The notes beneath the pieces were generated by a model, which worked only from the letters and a program-made list of their open reading frames with translations, was not told the origin of the DNA and made no database searches. Shown here piece after piece: positions 16,764 to 26,333 of a stretch of 64,000 bases of DNA. The DNA lies in assembly GCF_002835465.1 (NCBI RefSeq), contig NZ_PIZM01000002.1, positions 186,001-250,000 on the forward strand, in the 5' to 3' direction. The stretch's first letter is position 1; the number at the start of each line of letters is the position of its first letter. Position numbers and translations under genes: made by a program. Source of the stretch: Psychromonas sp. psych-6C06. Lineage in GTDB: Bacteria > Pseudomonadota > Gammaproteobacteria > Enterobacterales > Psychromonadaceae.

Positions 16764-18221
16764 ATGCAAAATTTACTCGCAACATCTAGCAATCCAATCT
16801 GGTCGTATTTTTCAACTATCTGCTCTATCCCTCATCCTTCTAAACATGAACAACAACTCGTTGATTGGGTAACAAAATGGGCAGCAGAAAAAAGCATTAA
16901 TTGTACACAAGATGAAATAGGTAACCTCATTTTAACCAAACCAGCTTCAAGCGGTTATGAAGAGAAAACGCCGGTTATCTTGCAGGCGCATCTTGATATG
17001 GTGCCTCAAAAAAACAGTGATAGCTCGCATGACTTTTTAACCGACCCGATCACACCTATCGTAAAAGGCGAATGGTTGCATGCCGATAATACGACACTAG
17101 GCGCCGACAATGGTATCGGTATGGCAAGTTGTTTAGCAGTACTTGCTGATAACAGTTTGCAACATGGTCCTTTAGAAGTGTTATTAACGACCGATGAAGA
17201 AACAGGTATGACGGGTGCATTTGGTTTGCAAGCGGGAGCGTTAAAAGGCCGTATTTTAATTAACACCGACTCAGAGCAAGAGGGTGAGTTATATGTGGGT
17301 TGTGCGGGAGGGATTAATGTTAATGTTGATCTGCCCTACGAAAAAATGGAACCAGAAGTGGATTGTGCAGCCTATGAAATTAGTCTAACCGGCCTCAAAG
17401 GTGGTCATTCTGGCTGTGATATTAATCTTGGTCGCGCGAATGCGATTAAAGAGCTCGCCGGTGTATTAGATAATATCGATGGTGTACCGTTTTTTATCTC
17501 GCGTTTTGAGGGGGGTAGCTTACGTAATGCAATTCCACGTGAAGCAAAAGCGGTCATCGTCTGTGATCCACAGTATCAAAATAGTTTAGAGTTATTGATC
17601 AATACGTTACAAGTAACAATTGCAGCGAAGTATCAAGATATTGAAGAAAACCTGACACTCAGCGTAAAAACAACCGATTTACCACAATCCATTCTTACTC
17701 ACGATAGCCAAACGGCTTTATTAAGTAGTATTCTCAATTGTAAAAATGGTGTTTTCAACATGGATAGTAACTTCTCTGATGTTGTGCAAACCTCTAGCAA
17801 TATTGGTGTGATCACACAGACAACCGATAACAACCTAAACTTCCAAATTCAGGTTTTAATTCGCTCGCAGGTAGAGCAAGAAAAATTACAACAAGCGAAT
17901 GAGATACAGGCTCACTTTGAACAGTTTGCAGCTGTTGTTCGCCAAGATGGTAATTATCCAGGTTGGACACCTAATCCTGAGTCTGCAATTTACAAGGTGA
18001 TGGAAGCACAATACATTGCACTGTTCTCTGAAAAACCAAAAACTATGGTTATTCATGCAGGTTTAGAGTGTGGTTTATTTAGCGATAACTACCCGGACTG
18101 GGATATGATTTCTGTTGGACCAACGATTAAATTCCCACATAGCCCTGATGAGAAAGTTGAAATAGCAACCGTTGATAAATACTGGAAATTACTGACTACG
18201 ACACTCAAGGCGCTAGACTGA
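16764..18221 (+). CDS. pepD: Aminoacyl-histidine dipeptidase (peptidase D)
   Basis: A 485-residue cytosolic M20-family di-zinc dipeptidase, equal in length to E. coli PepD. It hydrolyses Xaa-His dipeptides such as carnosine. Zinc-site motifs are visible: QAHLDMVPQ (first His and Asp), LGADNGIGMA (bridging Asp), TTDEETGMTGA (catalytic Glu pair) and the C-terminal HAGLECG and FPHSPDEKVEI segments. The TGLKGGHSGCDI region begins the lid domain. It is a single gene between two divergent or convergent partners, probably controlled by the FNR-like box upstream. Confidence 0.95.
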   Translation: MQNLLATSSNPIWSYFSTICSIPHPSKHEQQLVDWVTKWAAEKSINCTQDEIGNLILTKPASSGYEEKTPVILQAHLDMVPQKNSDSSHDFLTDPITPIVKGEWLHADNTTLGADNGIGMASCLAVLADNSLQHGPLEVLLTTDEETGMTGAFGLQAGALKGRILINTDSEQEGELYVGCAGGINVNVDLPYEKMEPEVDCAAYEISLTGLKGGHSGCDINLGRANAIKELAGVLDNIDGVPFFISRFEGGSLRNAIPREAKAVIVCDPQYQNSLELLINTLQVTIAAKYQDIEENLTLSVKTTDLPQSILTHDSQTALLSSILNCKNGVFNMDSNFSDVVQTSSNIGVITQTTDNNLNFQIQVLIRSQVEQEKLQQANEIQAHFEQFAAVVRQDGNYPGWTPNPESAIYKVMEAQYIALFSEKPKTMVIHAGLECGLFSDNYPDWDMISVGPTIKFPHSPDEKVEIATVDKYWKLLTTTLKALD

Positions 18222-18246
18222 TTTAAGTCCTAATATTGACAATATA

Positions 18247-18291
18247 AACATTCACTCCGCTCAAAACAGCTCTTTAATTGGAGTGAATGTT
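18247..18291. other. Long-loop inverted repeat between convergent genes
   Basis: AACATTCACTCC (18247-18258) and GGAGTGAATGTT (18280-18291) form a perfect 12-bp stem with a 21-base loop. It lies between the convergent pepD and beta-helix genes. No U-tract follows on either strand, so it is probably an mRNA 3'-end structure rather than a classical terminator. Confidence 0.5.
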
Positions 18292-18329
18292 AACAAGTAA
18301 CAGCGCTCATCTTTTGAATTATATTGCTA

Positions 18330-20051
18330 TTATCGCACCACACCGTATTCAAGAGCCCCCAAATCCGGTGCTTTGCCTTGATAAGATAGAGACAGTGAAT
18401 CCCCCTCTTGCCAATTAACCACCCTATCTAAAATCAATGAATGTGTGACGTAATCAATCTGTACAATAGTGGCTAGTTGATTGCCTCTTTTAATCTCTAT
18501 TACATCGCCAGCAAGCCCTTTAATATCATGCCCTGCTGAAAAAAATCGAGCATCTTTTACCTGCAACAGCTTGCCTTGACCACTTTTACTAGTGATGGTG
18601 GTTAAAAATGTGCCAGCATCAACCATTGGGCTGTTTTTTGTTAATTGAAAGTTGTCATTCTCAACACTTTCAAAAAGCGGATCTTTGGCAATATTTTGAT
18701 CAAATTGCACGGCTAAATAACTGCCCTCATAATCATAAATCGAATAATGCTTATCATCGCCCCAAACTCCGATCACCTGCTCGCCCAAAACACTGCCGAT
18801 GTTGTTATTAAAAAACCAATTGTTACCAAACTTTTTACTGAACAATAACTGCTTGGCATTTTTATCAGTGCAACTTTTACGACTGACACCTTGATTATTC
18901 CACAGGATATTATTCACAATTTCGTTACCCCGTTGTATTTTTATCTCTTTACCAACACCAATACCCACACACCAATTATTATAAAAAGTATTGTGATAAA
19001 TACGATTATCGTAGTTGTATAATGCTTCGCTAGGATAAGAAGTAATACCGATTCCGACATTAGTACGATAGAATTGATTAAAACGGATGATCCCTGTTTG
19101 CCCTGCATACTGAATACCATTACCGCCACTAGCCGAATAATAGCGTACTGCATCATGAAATAGATTATGCTCGATAATATTATGACGCGTTCTATCAAGC
19201 ACGGCATCGGCTTGGGCAAAAGTGCCATTTCCATGCCATGACATGGTAGCAGCTTCACAGTCAAATACCGATCCTATTTTTTGTTGCTTATTACTAAACT
19301 CATTACCTCGAATAACATTGTAATTGCCACATTTTATATTCCAGATATCGTGTCCTGCTAGGTCCATGCGATTATTTTCAATCAGGTTATGATCGGAATG
19401 CACCAAGGCTAAACTGTCGGTACCTTTATAAAAATAGCTATCTGTTATTTTATTAAAGTGGCTAAATGCGATATACAAACCGCCACGTTTACTTTTTCCT
19501 CGGCCTTCGTTCCAAAGGCTAGACTCTATAAACTGCGCATCATGAATAATATTATGATGCGAATTAAGCAACCGGCCAAAGCCCACCGAGCCACTGACTT
19601 CGAGACCACTGATCAGGTTGTAATCGCTTTGATCAATCCATAGAGGCCCATACTGCTGAGCTTTATCCACTGAATTTGTATTTAATAAACGTACCTTTTC
19701 GCCTTGATAAGCAACGAAACCGATGTAACTGTTATCACGCCCCGAATGGATAATGTGCAGTGGCTCTTGATAATCGCCTTCACGAATGAAAAAAAGAGTT
19801 CCTGCAGTCGCCTGCTGCGTTGCCTGCTTTAAAGTAGTAAAGAGTTGATATTGACCATTACCACAACGACGTGTTTTGGGATCATAGTTGTCACAGGAAG
19901 CATTAATGCGTTTATCGACAAATACAATTTTCTCAAAGGCGGGGAGCTGAAAGCGTTCAATAAGCGCTTGCACAGAGCGAGGTTGCGCATAGGAAAAAGA
20001 GATAAAAAAGAGGAGGGCAAATATGCCCACTAATTTGATTAATTGTGACAT
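18330..20051 (-). CDS. Secreted right-handed beta-helix protein, possible polysaccharide-active enzyme
   Basis: A 573-residue protein with a signal peptide (MSQLIKLVGIFALLFFISFSYA). The start at ATG 20051 has CGGAG 5 bases upstream; a GTG two codons earlier is less likely. From about residue 90 to 430 it is rich in short strands with stacked Asn (NLIENNRMDLAGHD, RHNIIEHNLFHDA, NRIYHNTFYNNW), the pattern of parallel beta-helix (PbH1) repeats in pectate-lyase-like and chondroitinase B-like folds. A GTLFFIREGDYQEP segment begins the helix. The C-terminal ~100 residues form a separate beta-rich part ending PDLGALEYG. Substrate and catalytic residues cannot be assigned. It is not linked to other carbohydrate genes here, and the tatD gene starts upstream. 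Confidence 0.75.
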   Translation of the reverse strand: MSQLIKLVGIFALLFFISFSYAQPRSVQALIERFQLPAFEKIVFVDKRINASCDNYDPKTRRCGNGQYQLFTTLKQATQQATAGTLFFIREGDYQEPLHIIHSGRDNSYIGFVAYQGEKVRLLNTNSVDKAQQYGPLWIDQSDYNLISGLEVSGSVGFGRLLNSHHNIIHDAQFIESSLWNEGRGKSKRGGLYIAFSHFNKITDSYFYKGTDSLALVHSDHNLIENNRMDLAGHDIWNIKCGNYNVIRGNEFSNKQQKIGSVFDCEAATMSWHGNGTFAQADAVLDRTRHNIIEHNLFHDAVRYYSASGGNGIQYAGQTGIIRFNQFYRTNVGIGITSYPSEALYNYDNRIYHNTFYNNWCVGIGVGKEIKIQRGNEIVNNILWNNQGVSRKSCTDKNAKQLLFSKKFGNNWFFNNNIGSVLGEQVIGVWGDDKHYSIYDYEGSYLAVQFDQNIAKDPLFESVENDNFQLTKNSPMVDAGTFLTTITSKSGQGKLLQVKDARFFSAGHDIKGLAGDVIEIKRGNQLATIVQIDYVTHSLILDRVVNWQEGDSLSLSYQGKAPDLGALEYGVVR

Positions 20052-20076
20052 ATTCACTCCGATTTAGGCTACAGCT

Positions 20077-20868
20077 TTAGCGTTTAGCAAATTGGAAAAG
20101 ATCAAAAAAGTTTTTCGTGGTAACTTGCGCGACCTCTTCCAAACTGACTCCCTTTAACTGCGCAACAAATTTGGCAACATCATAGGTGAACGCGGGCTCA
20201 TTCTCTTGACCACGATGTGGCACAGGTGCTAAATAAGGTGCGTCGGTTTCAACTAATAAACGTTCAAGTGGTATAGCGGTAATCACCTCTTGCAACTCTT
20301 TCGCATTTTTAAAGGTAACAATGCCCGACACGGAAATATAAAAGCCCATCTCCATGGCCGCCTCTGCCATTTCAAGCGATTCGGTAAAGCAATGTAATAC
20401 TCCGCCGACTTGCTCAGCGCCCTCTTCGCGAAGAATATCTAAGGTTTCTTGGCGTGCATCACGCGTATGAATAATAAGTGGCTTATTAAGTTTTTTAGCA
20501 ACCCGGATCTGTTTACGAAAACAATCAATTTGCCATTCTTTGGTTTCTGCAGCATAGAAAAAATCTAAGCCTGTTTCGCCGATTGCGACCACTTTATCAC
20601 TACTTGCGTAGTCCAACAAAAGCGCTTCATCAAGCACATCATCGGGACGTTTTTCATCATAATATAAAGGATGAACACCGCAGCTACTAAAAATTTCATC
20701 GTGGCCTTTGATAAGCTCAGCCATGGTAGGATAATCATCAAGAGTGACACAAACACTCATCAAATAATCTATACCCATCGATTTTGCTTTATTTACCACA
20801 TCATTTAAGTCTTTATGTTTTTTCTTATAATCTAAACGATCTAAATGGCAGTGTGAATCGACTAACAT
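20077..20868 (-). CDS. TatD family metal-dependent hydrolase (YcfH type)
   Basis: A 263-residue TIM-barrel hydrolase. Metal-binding motifs are seen in order: DSHCHLD (HxH) at the N-terminus, AIGETGLDFFYA (Glu), PLIIHTRDA (His), VLHCFTES (His) and VETDAPYLAP (Asp). TatD-type enzymes are 3'-5' DNases or phosphoesterases. The position directly after holB matches ycfH of E. coli. Its start overlaps the holB stop by 7 bases, so it is last in the mltG-tmk-holB operon. Confidence 0.93.
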   Translation of the reverse strand: MLVDSHCHLDRLDYKKKHKDLNDVVNKAKSMGIDYLMSVCVTLDDYPTMAELIKGHDEIFSSCGVHPLYYDEKRPDDVLDEALLLDYASSDKVVAIGETGLDFFYAAETKEWQIDCFRKQIRVAKKLNKPLIIHTRDARQETLDILREEGAEQVGGVLHCFTESLEMAEAAMEMGFYISVSGIVTFKNAKELQEVITAIPLERLLVETDAPYLAPVPHRGQENEPAFTYDVAKFVAQLKGVSLEEVAQVTTKNFFDLFQFAKR

Positions 20869-21887
20869 GCGCTCTTTTCCTTGAATTCATTTTTAATTTT
20901 TATTAGCAACGATGAGATTAAAAGCTCTTTTTTCAAGCCACTATGCTCGACTAATAAAGTACGTACTTTTAACACTTCATTGCACAGCAAGCGAAGGCTT
21001 TTTAAACTAAGTTGCTCACTCCAAATTTGTAACTGTGGCAATGCAAAGGCATACACCGCATGCTCATCTAATGGTTGTGTGGTTAATTTTATTTTGTGTA
21101 ACTCATGCAACATGAAAAACAGTAACTGCAAACGCGATTCCACACTTTGGGCAATAAATTGGCTAAATTCAAATAGCCGTTCGCCTTGATGTAATAGCGC
21201 GAATAAGCCTTCAACGCACTGACGCCGCTCATCTTGCGCTTCACCATTTTGCAGTGCAATAAGGTAATTTAATAACAATAACGGGCAGTTTTGAAACTGT
21301 GTTAAAACACCTTTATCACTAACCTGTACCTGTTGTGAAGCAAGCCAGTTTACTAGTTCTGCATCAGAAGGGGGATGGATATGGGTATGTTGGATACGAC
21401 TATAGAGTGTTGGCATTAATTGATGATGGGTTCGCGCAAGCAGAATAATATAACTGTTGCCCTGTGGTTCTTCGAGTGTTTTTAATAACGCATTAGCGGC
21501 CGCAGTTGTCAGTAGCTGTGCTTCTTTGATCACCACCACTTTATTATCACCAAGGTGTGGGCGTTCATTTAGCGCATCAATGAGATTACGTACCTGCTCA
21601 ATACCGATTGCTTTATTGGATTCACTTTGTAAAAGATGAAAATCAAGGTGATTATGTGCTTCAAACAGATGACATGAATGGCACTTTCCACAGGCATCTG
21701 AGTGTTGTTTATTACTACAAAGTAAATATTTTGCCGTTTGTTGTGCCAGTTTGAACTTACCTAAGCCACTATTACCTGTGAAAAGTAAACCATGCGCAAA
21801 ACGACCTGATTGAAAACTTTTCACTAAAGTATTAAAAACAGGAGTTAACCAAGGCGTACTCACAGGTGTTAGGTTATCAATCAGCAT
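20862..21887 (-). CDS. holB: DNA polymerase III subunit delta prime
   Basis: A 341-residue clamp-loader subunit. A P-loop-like TGNSGLGKFK occurs near residue 38, followed by a zinc-finger cluster (CGKCHSC with an upstream Cys in LLCSNK), the VVVIKEAQLLTTAAANALLKTLEEP Walker-B/sensor region and SRIQ, the arginine-finger position seen as SRC in other clamp loaders. The C-terminal third is helical and divergent, as is usual. It is 3 bases from tmk upstream and overlaps tatD downstream. There is no pilZ gene between holB and tatD, unlike Vibrio and Pseudomonas. Confidence 0.93.
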   Translation of the reverse strand: MLIDNLTPVSTPWLTPVFNTLVKSFQSGRFAHGLLFTGNSGLGKFKLAQQTAKYLLCSNKQHSDACGKCHSCHLFEAHNHLDFHLLQSESNKAIGIEQVRNLIDALNERPHLGDNKVVVIKEAQLLTTAAANALLKTLEEPQGNSYIILLARTHHQLMPTLYSRIQHTHIHPPSDAELVNWLASQQVQVSDKGVLTQFQNCPLLLLNYLIALQNGEAQDERRQCVEGLFALLHQGERLFEFSQFIAQSVESRLQLLFFMLHELHKIKLTTQPLDEHAVYAFALPQLQIWSEQLSLKSLRLLCNEVLKVRTLLVEHSGLKKELLISSLLIKIKNEFKEKSAC

Positions 21888-21890
21888 TAA

Positions 21891-22544
21891 TTATAGCCTT
21901 GCAAGCCAGTTATCTAACTGTTTGAAAATCGCCTTTTCAACTAACTCAGGTGTTTCACTGGCATCAATAGTAACAGCATTTTTTTCCGCTTTAGTCAGTG
22001 AAAGAAACACTTGTCTGGTACGCTCAAAAAAATCGATAGCCAATCGCTCTATACGATCTAGCTCCCCTCGACCTCGCGCACGACTTAACCCAAGCTCGGG
22101 ATCAATATCTAAATATAGGGTGAAATCGGCTTTAAAATCTCCCAAAGAAACCTGCTTGATATCTTCAATTAATTGTAAATCGATACCACGTCCTCCGCCT
22201 TGATAGGCTAACGAACTCCAGTTATGACGATCGCCAATAACCACATGCTGGTTATTTTGTGCGGGTTTAATAACATGCTCAACTAACTGCACTCGCGCAG
22301 CATACATTAACAGTAACTCCGCTTTGTCCTTTAAAGTTTCACCAACTACGTCCATTTTTACAATGTCGCGTATTCTCTCCGCAAGTTCAGTACCGCCGGG
22401 TTCACGGGTATATGTAATTTGCTCACTTGGCATATTGTTTTTCGCCAACCATTTAGCGATATATGAGATTGCAGTACTTTTACCAGCGCCCTCTAATCCC
22501 TCTATAACAATAAATTTTCCTGCCAGTTTATCGGTAACAGCCAT
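21891..22544 (-). CDS. tmk: Thymidylate kinase
   Basis: A 217-residue dTMP kinase that makes dTDP for DNA synthesis. It has P-loop GLEGAGKSTA, the DR-type TREPGGTELAERIR motif binding dTMP, DRHNWSSLAYQGGGRG and the LID segment LSRARGRGELDRIE. It lies between mltG (1 base apart) and holB (3 bases apart), the standard order. Confidence 0.97.
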   Translation of the reverse strand: MAVTDKLAGKFIVIEGLEGAGKSTAISYIAKWLAKNNMPSEQITYTREPGGTELAERIRDIVKMDVVGETLKDKAELLLMYAARVQLVEHVIKPAQNNQHVVIGDRHNWSSLAYQGGGRGIDLQLIEDIKQVSLGDFKADFTLYLDIDPELGLSRARGRGELDRIERLAIDFFERTRQVFLSLTKAEKNAVTIDASETPELVEKAIFKQLDNWLARL

Positions 22545-22545
22545 T

Positions 22546-23544
22546 TTACTTTCCTAAAATATATTTTTGTACGGCGCGATTATGCTCTTTCAAGTTTTTT
22601 GAAAAGTAAGAGGTGCCATCACCTTTACTAACGAAATAAAGAAACTTCGTTTTAGCCGGATGTAAAGTGGCATAAAGCGCAGCTTCGCTAGGCATTGCAA
22701 TCGGAGTAGGCGGTAAACCATCAATACGATAAGTATTGTAAGCGGTTTTCTCACGTAAGTCTTTGCTGCGAATACGTCCATCATAACGTTCACCCATACC
22801 ATAAATAACGGTAGGATCAGTCTGTAAACGCATACCGATACGTAAACGGTTAACAAACACCGATGATATTTTATCGCGATCGTCAGATAAGCCGCTCTCT
22901 TTTTCAATGATTGAAGCCATGATCAAAGCTTCATAGGGAGTTTTATAAGGCAAGCCCGCTTCACGTTCATCCCATAGCTTATTCAGCACTGTGAGTTGAT
23001 GTTGATAGGCTTTTTTGATTATTTTATAGGCGCTCATGTTGGCACGATAATGATAAGTTTCAGGAAACAGTAGCCCTTCCAATTTAGCATGTGGGATACC
23101 TAACTCATCAAGCAACTCCTTCTCTGATTTCTGAAGAGGCTGTAGATATTCAGCCTCTTCGATAATCGCAAGCCACTCTTTAAAAGTACTACCTTCGATA
23201 AACGTCACCTTGAACTGAAACTCTTTACCGGTATTAATGATTAGCAAAATATCCTCAAGACTCGCGCCCTCTTTTATTTGGTAAGTGCCTGATCGAATCT
23301 GAGTTAACTCAGGCCTCAATTTACCAATTATTTTCCACCATCGTAGATCCGCTACAATCGATTGTGCTAAAAACTCATCGCCAAGGCCCGTATAATGACT
23401 ACCTTCAGAAACAGTAATTAGCTGGGTTTTATCGATTCGAGGAAAGGTTAGGTAATCATCTATCTGCTGTTTAGCAAAGAACAGTGCTACAAGCCCTAAA
23501 ATGAAGAGTAACGAGAATGCACTGGCTATTTTTTTAAAACTCAC
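22546..23544 (-). CDS. mltG: Endolytic murein transglycosylase
   Basis: A 332-residue YceG-like protein: one N-terminal membrane anchor (about 7-24), a LysM-like periplasmic subdomain (RSGTYQIKEGASLEDIL) and the catalytic domain with the conserved Glu in ASIIEKESGLSDDRDKISSVFVNRL and LQTDPTVIYG. It cleaves nascent glycan strands near the inner membrane to set their length. Its start overlaps the end of pabC by 4 bases. MltG of E. coli is 340 residues. Confidence 0.96.
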   Translation of the reverse strand: MSFKKIASAFSLLFILGLVALFFAKQQIDDYLTFPRIDKTQLITVSEGSHYTGLGDEFLAQSIVADLRWWKIIGKLRPELTQIRSGTYQIKEGASLEDILLIINTGKEFQFKVTFIEGSTFKEWLAIIEEAEYLQPLQKSEKELLDELGIPHAKLEGLLFPETYHYRANMSAYKIIKKAYQHQLTVLNKLWDEREAGLPYKTPYEALIMASIIEKESGLSDDRDKISSVFVNRLRIGMRLQTDPTVIYGMGERYDGRIRSKDLREKTAYNTYRIDGLPPTPIAMPSEAALYATLHPAKTKFLYFVSKGDGTSYFSKNLKEHNRAVQKYILGK

Positions 23545-24362
23545 TTTTCATTTTCTCCTTGATCAATTAAAGATTGTAACTCAGTACAATCGTTCAAACT
23601 GAGTAACTGTTGTTGATATTTTTTTACAGGTACAATGCCCATTAGCGCATTACTCAAACAGATAGCGCGCGCCCCCATTAGCTCATCTTTATGAATTTTT
23701 CGTTCGCCAACCGCTATGCCACTTTGTGCTGCCAAGGTTAATATATTTCGACGTTGTACACCCGCGACTCCACTCGTATCAATAATTGGGGTATACCAGC
23801 CCGCTGAAAAAAGAATAAACAGATTAGCTGTGCAACCTTCAATGACATACCCATTATCATCACAAACGATGCCTTCTAGCGCATGTTGACTCTCTAACTC
23901 ATGCTTAATCAAGACTTGTTCTAATCGATTTAAGCTTTTAAGACCCGCGAGTCGTTTGTTACTCGATAAGGTTGTTTGGCAATGGATGATATCAATGCCC
24001 TCTTTTTGCCAGGCTGAATAAAACTCAGGATAGGCCGAAGTTAAGATAATACGTAATGGAGAATCACACCCTTCCGCGCTGTACCCTCGCCCACCACTAC
24101 CTCGAGTGAGGATCACTTTGATAACTTGTGATGCTTTATCACTAACATTAGTGGCGATTTGCATCACTTCAGTCGTGAGTAAAGTCCAGTCAACCTCTGG
24201 AAAAAACAGTCGCTGTGCACCAAGCTGCAGACGTTGTAAATGATACGGCCATAATTGTACTTCGCCATATTCAACTTTAATGGTCGAGAAAAGGCCATCA
24301 CCGTAGGCTAAGCCACGATCTAGGGCATCAATTTGATCTGTTTTTAATCCATTAATTAACAT
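23541..24362 (-). CDS. pabC: Aminodeoxychorismate lyase
   Basis: A 273-residue PLP enzyme of fold type IV. It releases pyruvate from 4-amino-4-deoxychorismate to give p-aminobenzoate for folate. Features: RGLAYGDGLFSTIKV at the N-terminus, the PLP lysine in LAGLKSLNRLEQVL, the EGCTANLF motif and the C-terminal cofactor-phosphate loop near SNALMGIVPV. It follows the fabF terminator and begins the mltG-tmk-holB-tatD run by overlapping mltG. Confidence 0.95.
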   Translation of the reverse strand: MLINGLKTDQIDALDRGLAYGDGLFSTIKVEYGEVQLWPYHLQRLQLGAQRLFFPEVDWTLLTTEVMQIATNVSDKASQVIKVILTRGSGGRGYSAEGCDSPLRIILTSAYPEFYSAWQKEGIDIIHCQTTLSSNKRLAGLKSLNRLEQVLIKHELESQHALEGIVCDDNGYVIEGCTANLFILFSAGWYTPIIDTSGVAGVQRRNILTLAAQSGIAVGERKIHKDELMGARAICLSNALMGIVPVKKYQQQLLSLNDCTELQSLIDQGENEK

Positions 24363-24384
24363 AAGCTCTTTTCTTTAGGCATAA

Positions 24385-24412
24385 AAAAACCCGACCTGTA
24401 AGTCGGGTTTTT
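24385..24412 (-). terminator. Intrinsic terminator of fabF
   Basis: AAAAACCCGAC (24385-24395) pairs with GTCGGGTTTTT (24402-24412) over a 6-base loop. A T-run follows on the minus strand. It lies 24 bases past the fabF stop and just before pabC. Read-through or a promoter beyond it must supply pabC. Confidence 0.88.
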
Positions 24413-24436
24413 ATTATAACGAGAATTACTTGAAAA

Positions 24437-25678
24437 CTAAATGCGTTTAAAAATAAGTGTACCGTTCGTTCCACCAAAACCAAATGAGTTTGATAGTGCG
24501 TATTCGATGTTAGCGGGACGCGCTTTTCCATCAACGACGTAGTCTAAATCACAACCTTCACTTGGGTTGACCAAGTTGATCGTCGGTGGAGCAAGTTGAT
24601 CGCGCAGAGCAAGCACACTAAATACCGCTTCAATCGCACCGGCAGCACCTAAAAGGTGACCCGTCATCGATTTAGTTGAACTCATCATCACATCTTTAGC
24701 TGCATCACCCCAAATACCTTTTACCGCTTGTGTTTCAGCGATATCACCAGCAGGTGTTGATGTACCATGTGCATTAATGTATTGAATTTCAGATGCTTCT
24801 ATTTTTGCATCTTTGATAGCATTCTTCATTGATAATGCAGCGCCTGCACCGTTTTCTGGTGGTGACGTCATGTGGTAAGCATCACCACTCATACCAAAGC
24901 CTGAAAACTCAGCATAAATTTTAGCGCCACGAGCAACCGCATGTTCGTACTCTTCAAGTACTAACACACCCGCACCATCACCTAATACAAAACCGTCACG
25001 AGACTCATCCCAAGGACGACTTGCCGTTTCTGGTGAATCATTACGTGTTGAAAGTGCACGAGCGGCAGCGAAACCACCCATTCCTAATTCACTTGATGCT
25101 TTTTCTGCGCCACCCACAATCATCATGTCAGCATCGCCGTATTGGATCATACGAGCGCCTAAACCGATACTGTGTGTACCTGTTGTACACGCGGTTGTAA
25201 CGGCAATGTTTGGACCTTTAAGACCGTTATTAATTGAAACGTGGCCAGAGATCATATTGATGATCGTTGCAGGAATAAAGAATGGGCTAATTTTACGTGG
25301 CCCACTTTTAGCAACATTACCGACATTAGTCTCAATCGTAGAGATACCGCCAATACCAGAGCCAATCGCAACACCAATGCGTTCCGCATTTTCTTCTGTC
25401 ACTTCGATACCACAATCTTTTAACGCTTGGTCAGCAGCAGCAATACCGTATTGAATAAAAGCATCCATTTTGCGCGCTTCTTTCTTGGGCATGTAATCTT
25501 CAACATTAAAGTCTTTAATTAAGCCAGCAAACTTACATGCGAATTTTTCAGTATCGAAATGTTCAATGTTTGTTATGCCGCTCTTACCTGCCTGAATAGC
25601 TTCCCATGAAGCTTCTACTGAATTACCAACAGGTGTTAATAGACCTAAACCTGTGATTACAACTCTACGCTTTGACAC
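24437..25678 (-). CDS. fabF: Beta-ketoacyl-ACP synthase II
   Basis: A 413-residue condensing enzyme, the same length as E. coli FabF. It elongates acyl-ACP with malonyl-ACP. The start was set at GTG 25678, giving [10 protein letters not shown] as in E. coli, with AGGAG 8 bases upstream; a frame-open extension to 25699 lacks support. The active-site Cys lies in [11 protein letters not shown], followed by the His residues in [11 protein letters not shown] and [12 protein letters not shown]. The glycine-rich [10 protein letters not shown] ends the fold. It is downstream of acpP, with a terminator between them. Confidence 0.97.
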   Translation of the reverse strand: MSKRRVVITGLGLLTPVGNSVEASWEAIQAGKSGITNIEHFDTEKFACKFAGLIKDFNVEDYMPKKEARKMDAFIQYGIAAADQALKDCGIEVTEENAERIGVAIGSGIGGISTIETNVGNVAKSGPRKISPFFIPATIINMISGHVSINNGLKGPNIAVTTACTTGTHSIGLGARMIQYGDADMMIVGGAEKASSELGMGGFAAARALSTRNDSPETASRPWDESRDGFVLGDGAGVLVLEEYEHAVARGAKIYAEFSGFGMSGDAYHMTSPPENGAGAALSMKNAIKDAKIEASEIQYINAHGTSTPAGDIAETQAVKGIWGDAAKDVMMSSTKSMTGHLLGAAGAIEAVFSVLALRDQLAPPTINLVNPSEGCDLDYVVDGKARPANIEYALSNSFGFGGTNGTLIFKRI

Positions 25679-25776
25679 TTTTAATTCTCCTAAGCACACT
25701 ATTTAACTTAACTATTTTATAAACTGTTTTTCTAACTTATCATTTTTTTTGAAAAACGATGAGTTAGAAAAACACA

Positions 25777-25799
25777 AAAGGCGGTCATAGACCGCCTTT
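25777..25799 (-). terminator. Intrinsic terminator of acpP
   Basis: AAAGGCGGT and ACCGCCTTT form a 9-bp stem with a 5-base loop. On the minus strand it is followed by TGTGTTTTTC. It lies 31 bases past the acpP stop and could limit fabF expression relative to the abundant acyl carrier protein. Confidence 0.85.
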
Positions 25800-25829
25800 C
25801 GATTTATTAATTCATTTAAGAACTAATAA

Positions 25830-26063
25830 TTAACCGTTGTTTTCAACGTAATCAATTGCTGATTGAACAGTAGTAATTTTTTCAGCTTCTTCGTCAGGAA
25901 TCTCAGTATCGAATTCTTCTTCAAGTGCCATTACTAATTCAACTGTATCTAGAGAGTCAGCACCTAAATCGTCAACAAAAGAAGCTGTGTTTACAACTTC
26001 GTCTAGTTGTACACCTAGTTGCTCAACGATGATGTTTTTTACGCGTTCTTCGATATTGCTCAT
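25830..26063 (-). CDS. acpP: Acyl carrier protein
   Basis: A 77-residue acidic four-helix protein that carries fatty-acyl intermediates on 4'-phosphopantetheine. The modification site is Ser in [11 protein letters not shown] at residue 37. AAAGGAAA lies in front of the ATG. It is preceded by a 270-base spacer with its own promoter-like sequences and a FadR-like palindrome, and is followed by a terminator before fabF. This organisation is as in E. coli. Confidence 0.98.
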   Translation of the reverse strand: MSNIEERVKNIIVEQLGVQLDEVVNTASFVDDLGADSLDTVELVMALEEEFDTEIPDEEAEKITTVQSAIDYVENNG

Positions 26064-26143
26064 TTTTATTTTCCTTTGGTAATACGCCTAATGCGTTAAT
26101 GGCGGTAGTTTATGCTATCGCATTTAATATTCAAGTATTCTAT

Positions 26144-26160
26144 CACTGGTTAGACCAGTT
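26144..26160. promoter_or_regulatory. FadR-like operator upstream of acpP
   Basis: CACTGGTTAGACCAGTT contains CTGGT-NN-GACCAG, the core of FadR operators such as that of E. coli fadB (ATCTGGTACGACCAGAT). It starts 81 bases upstream of the acpP ATG. On the minus strand it sits between TTGAAA (26162-26167) and TAGAAT (26137-26142), which are 19 bases apart. It lies upstream of a second possible promoter, TTGAAT/TAAACT, with -10 at 26107-26112. As a hairpin followed by T-rich sequence on the plus strand it could be mistaken for a terminator, but no plus-strand gene ends there. Confidence 0.5.
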
Positions 26161-26333
26161 TTTTCAAGATTTTAATCAATAAATTGATTAAAACCAAGCT
26201 TTTATTTTTGTAGCTTAAACTTCAAACTATTTTTGATGACATAATCATCAAACTATGTTTATTGATGCTTAAATGTACAACATTTAGCGATTATGCTGGC
26301 CAACTTACATAGGTTTATGGCCACCATAAACAC

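Noticed and set aside
26144-26165. Possible plus-strand terminator (ACTGGT hairpin followed by T-run) upstream of acpP
   Set aside because: No plus-strand transcript is expected to end there, and the core matches a FadR operator better.
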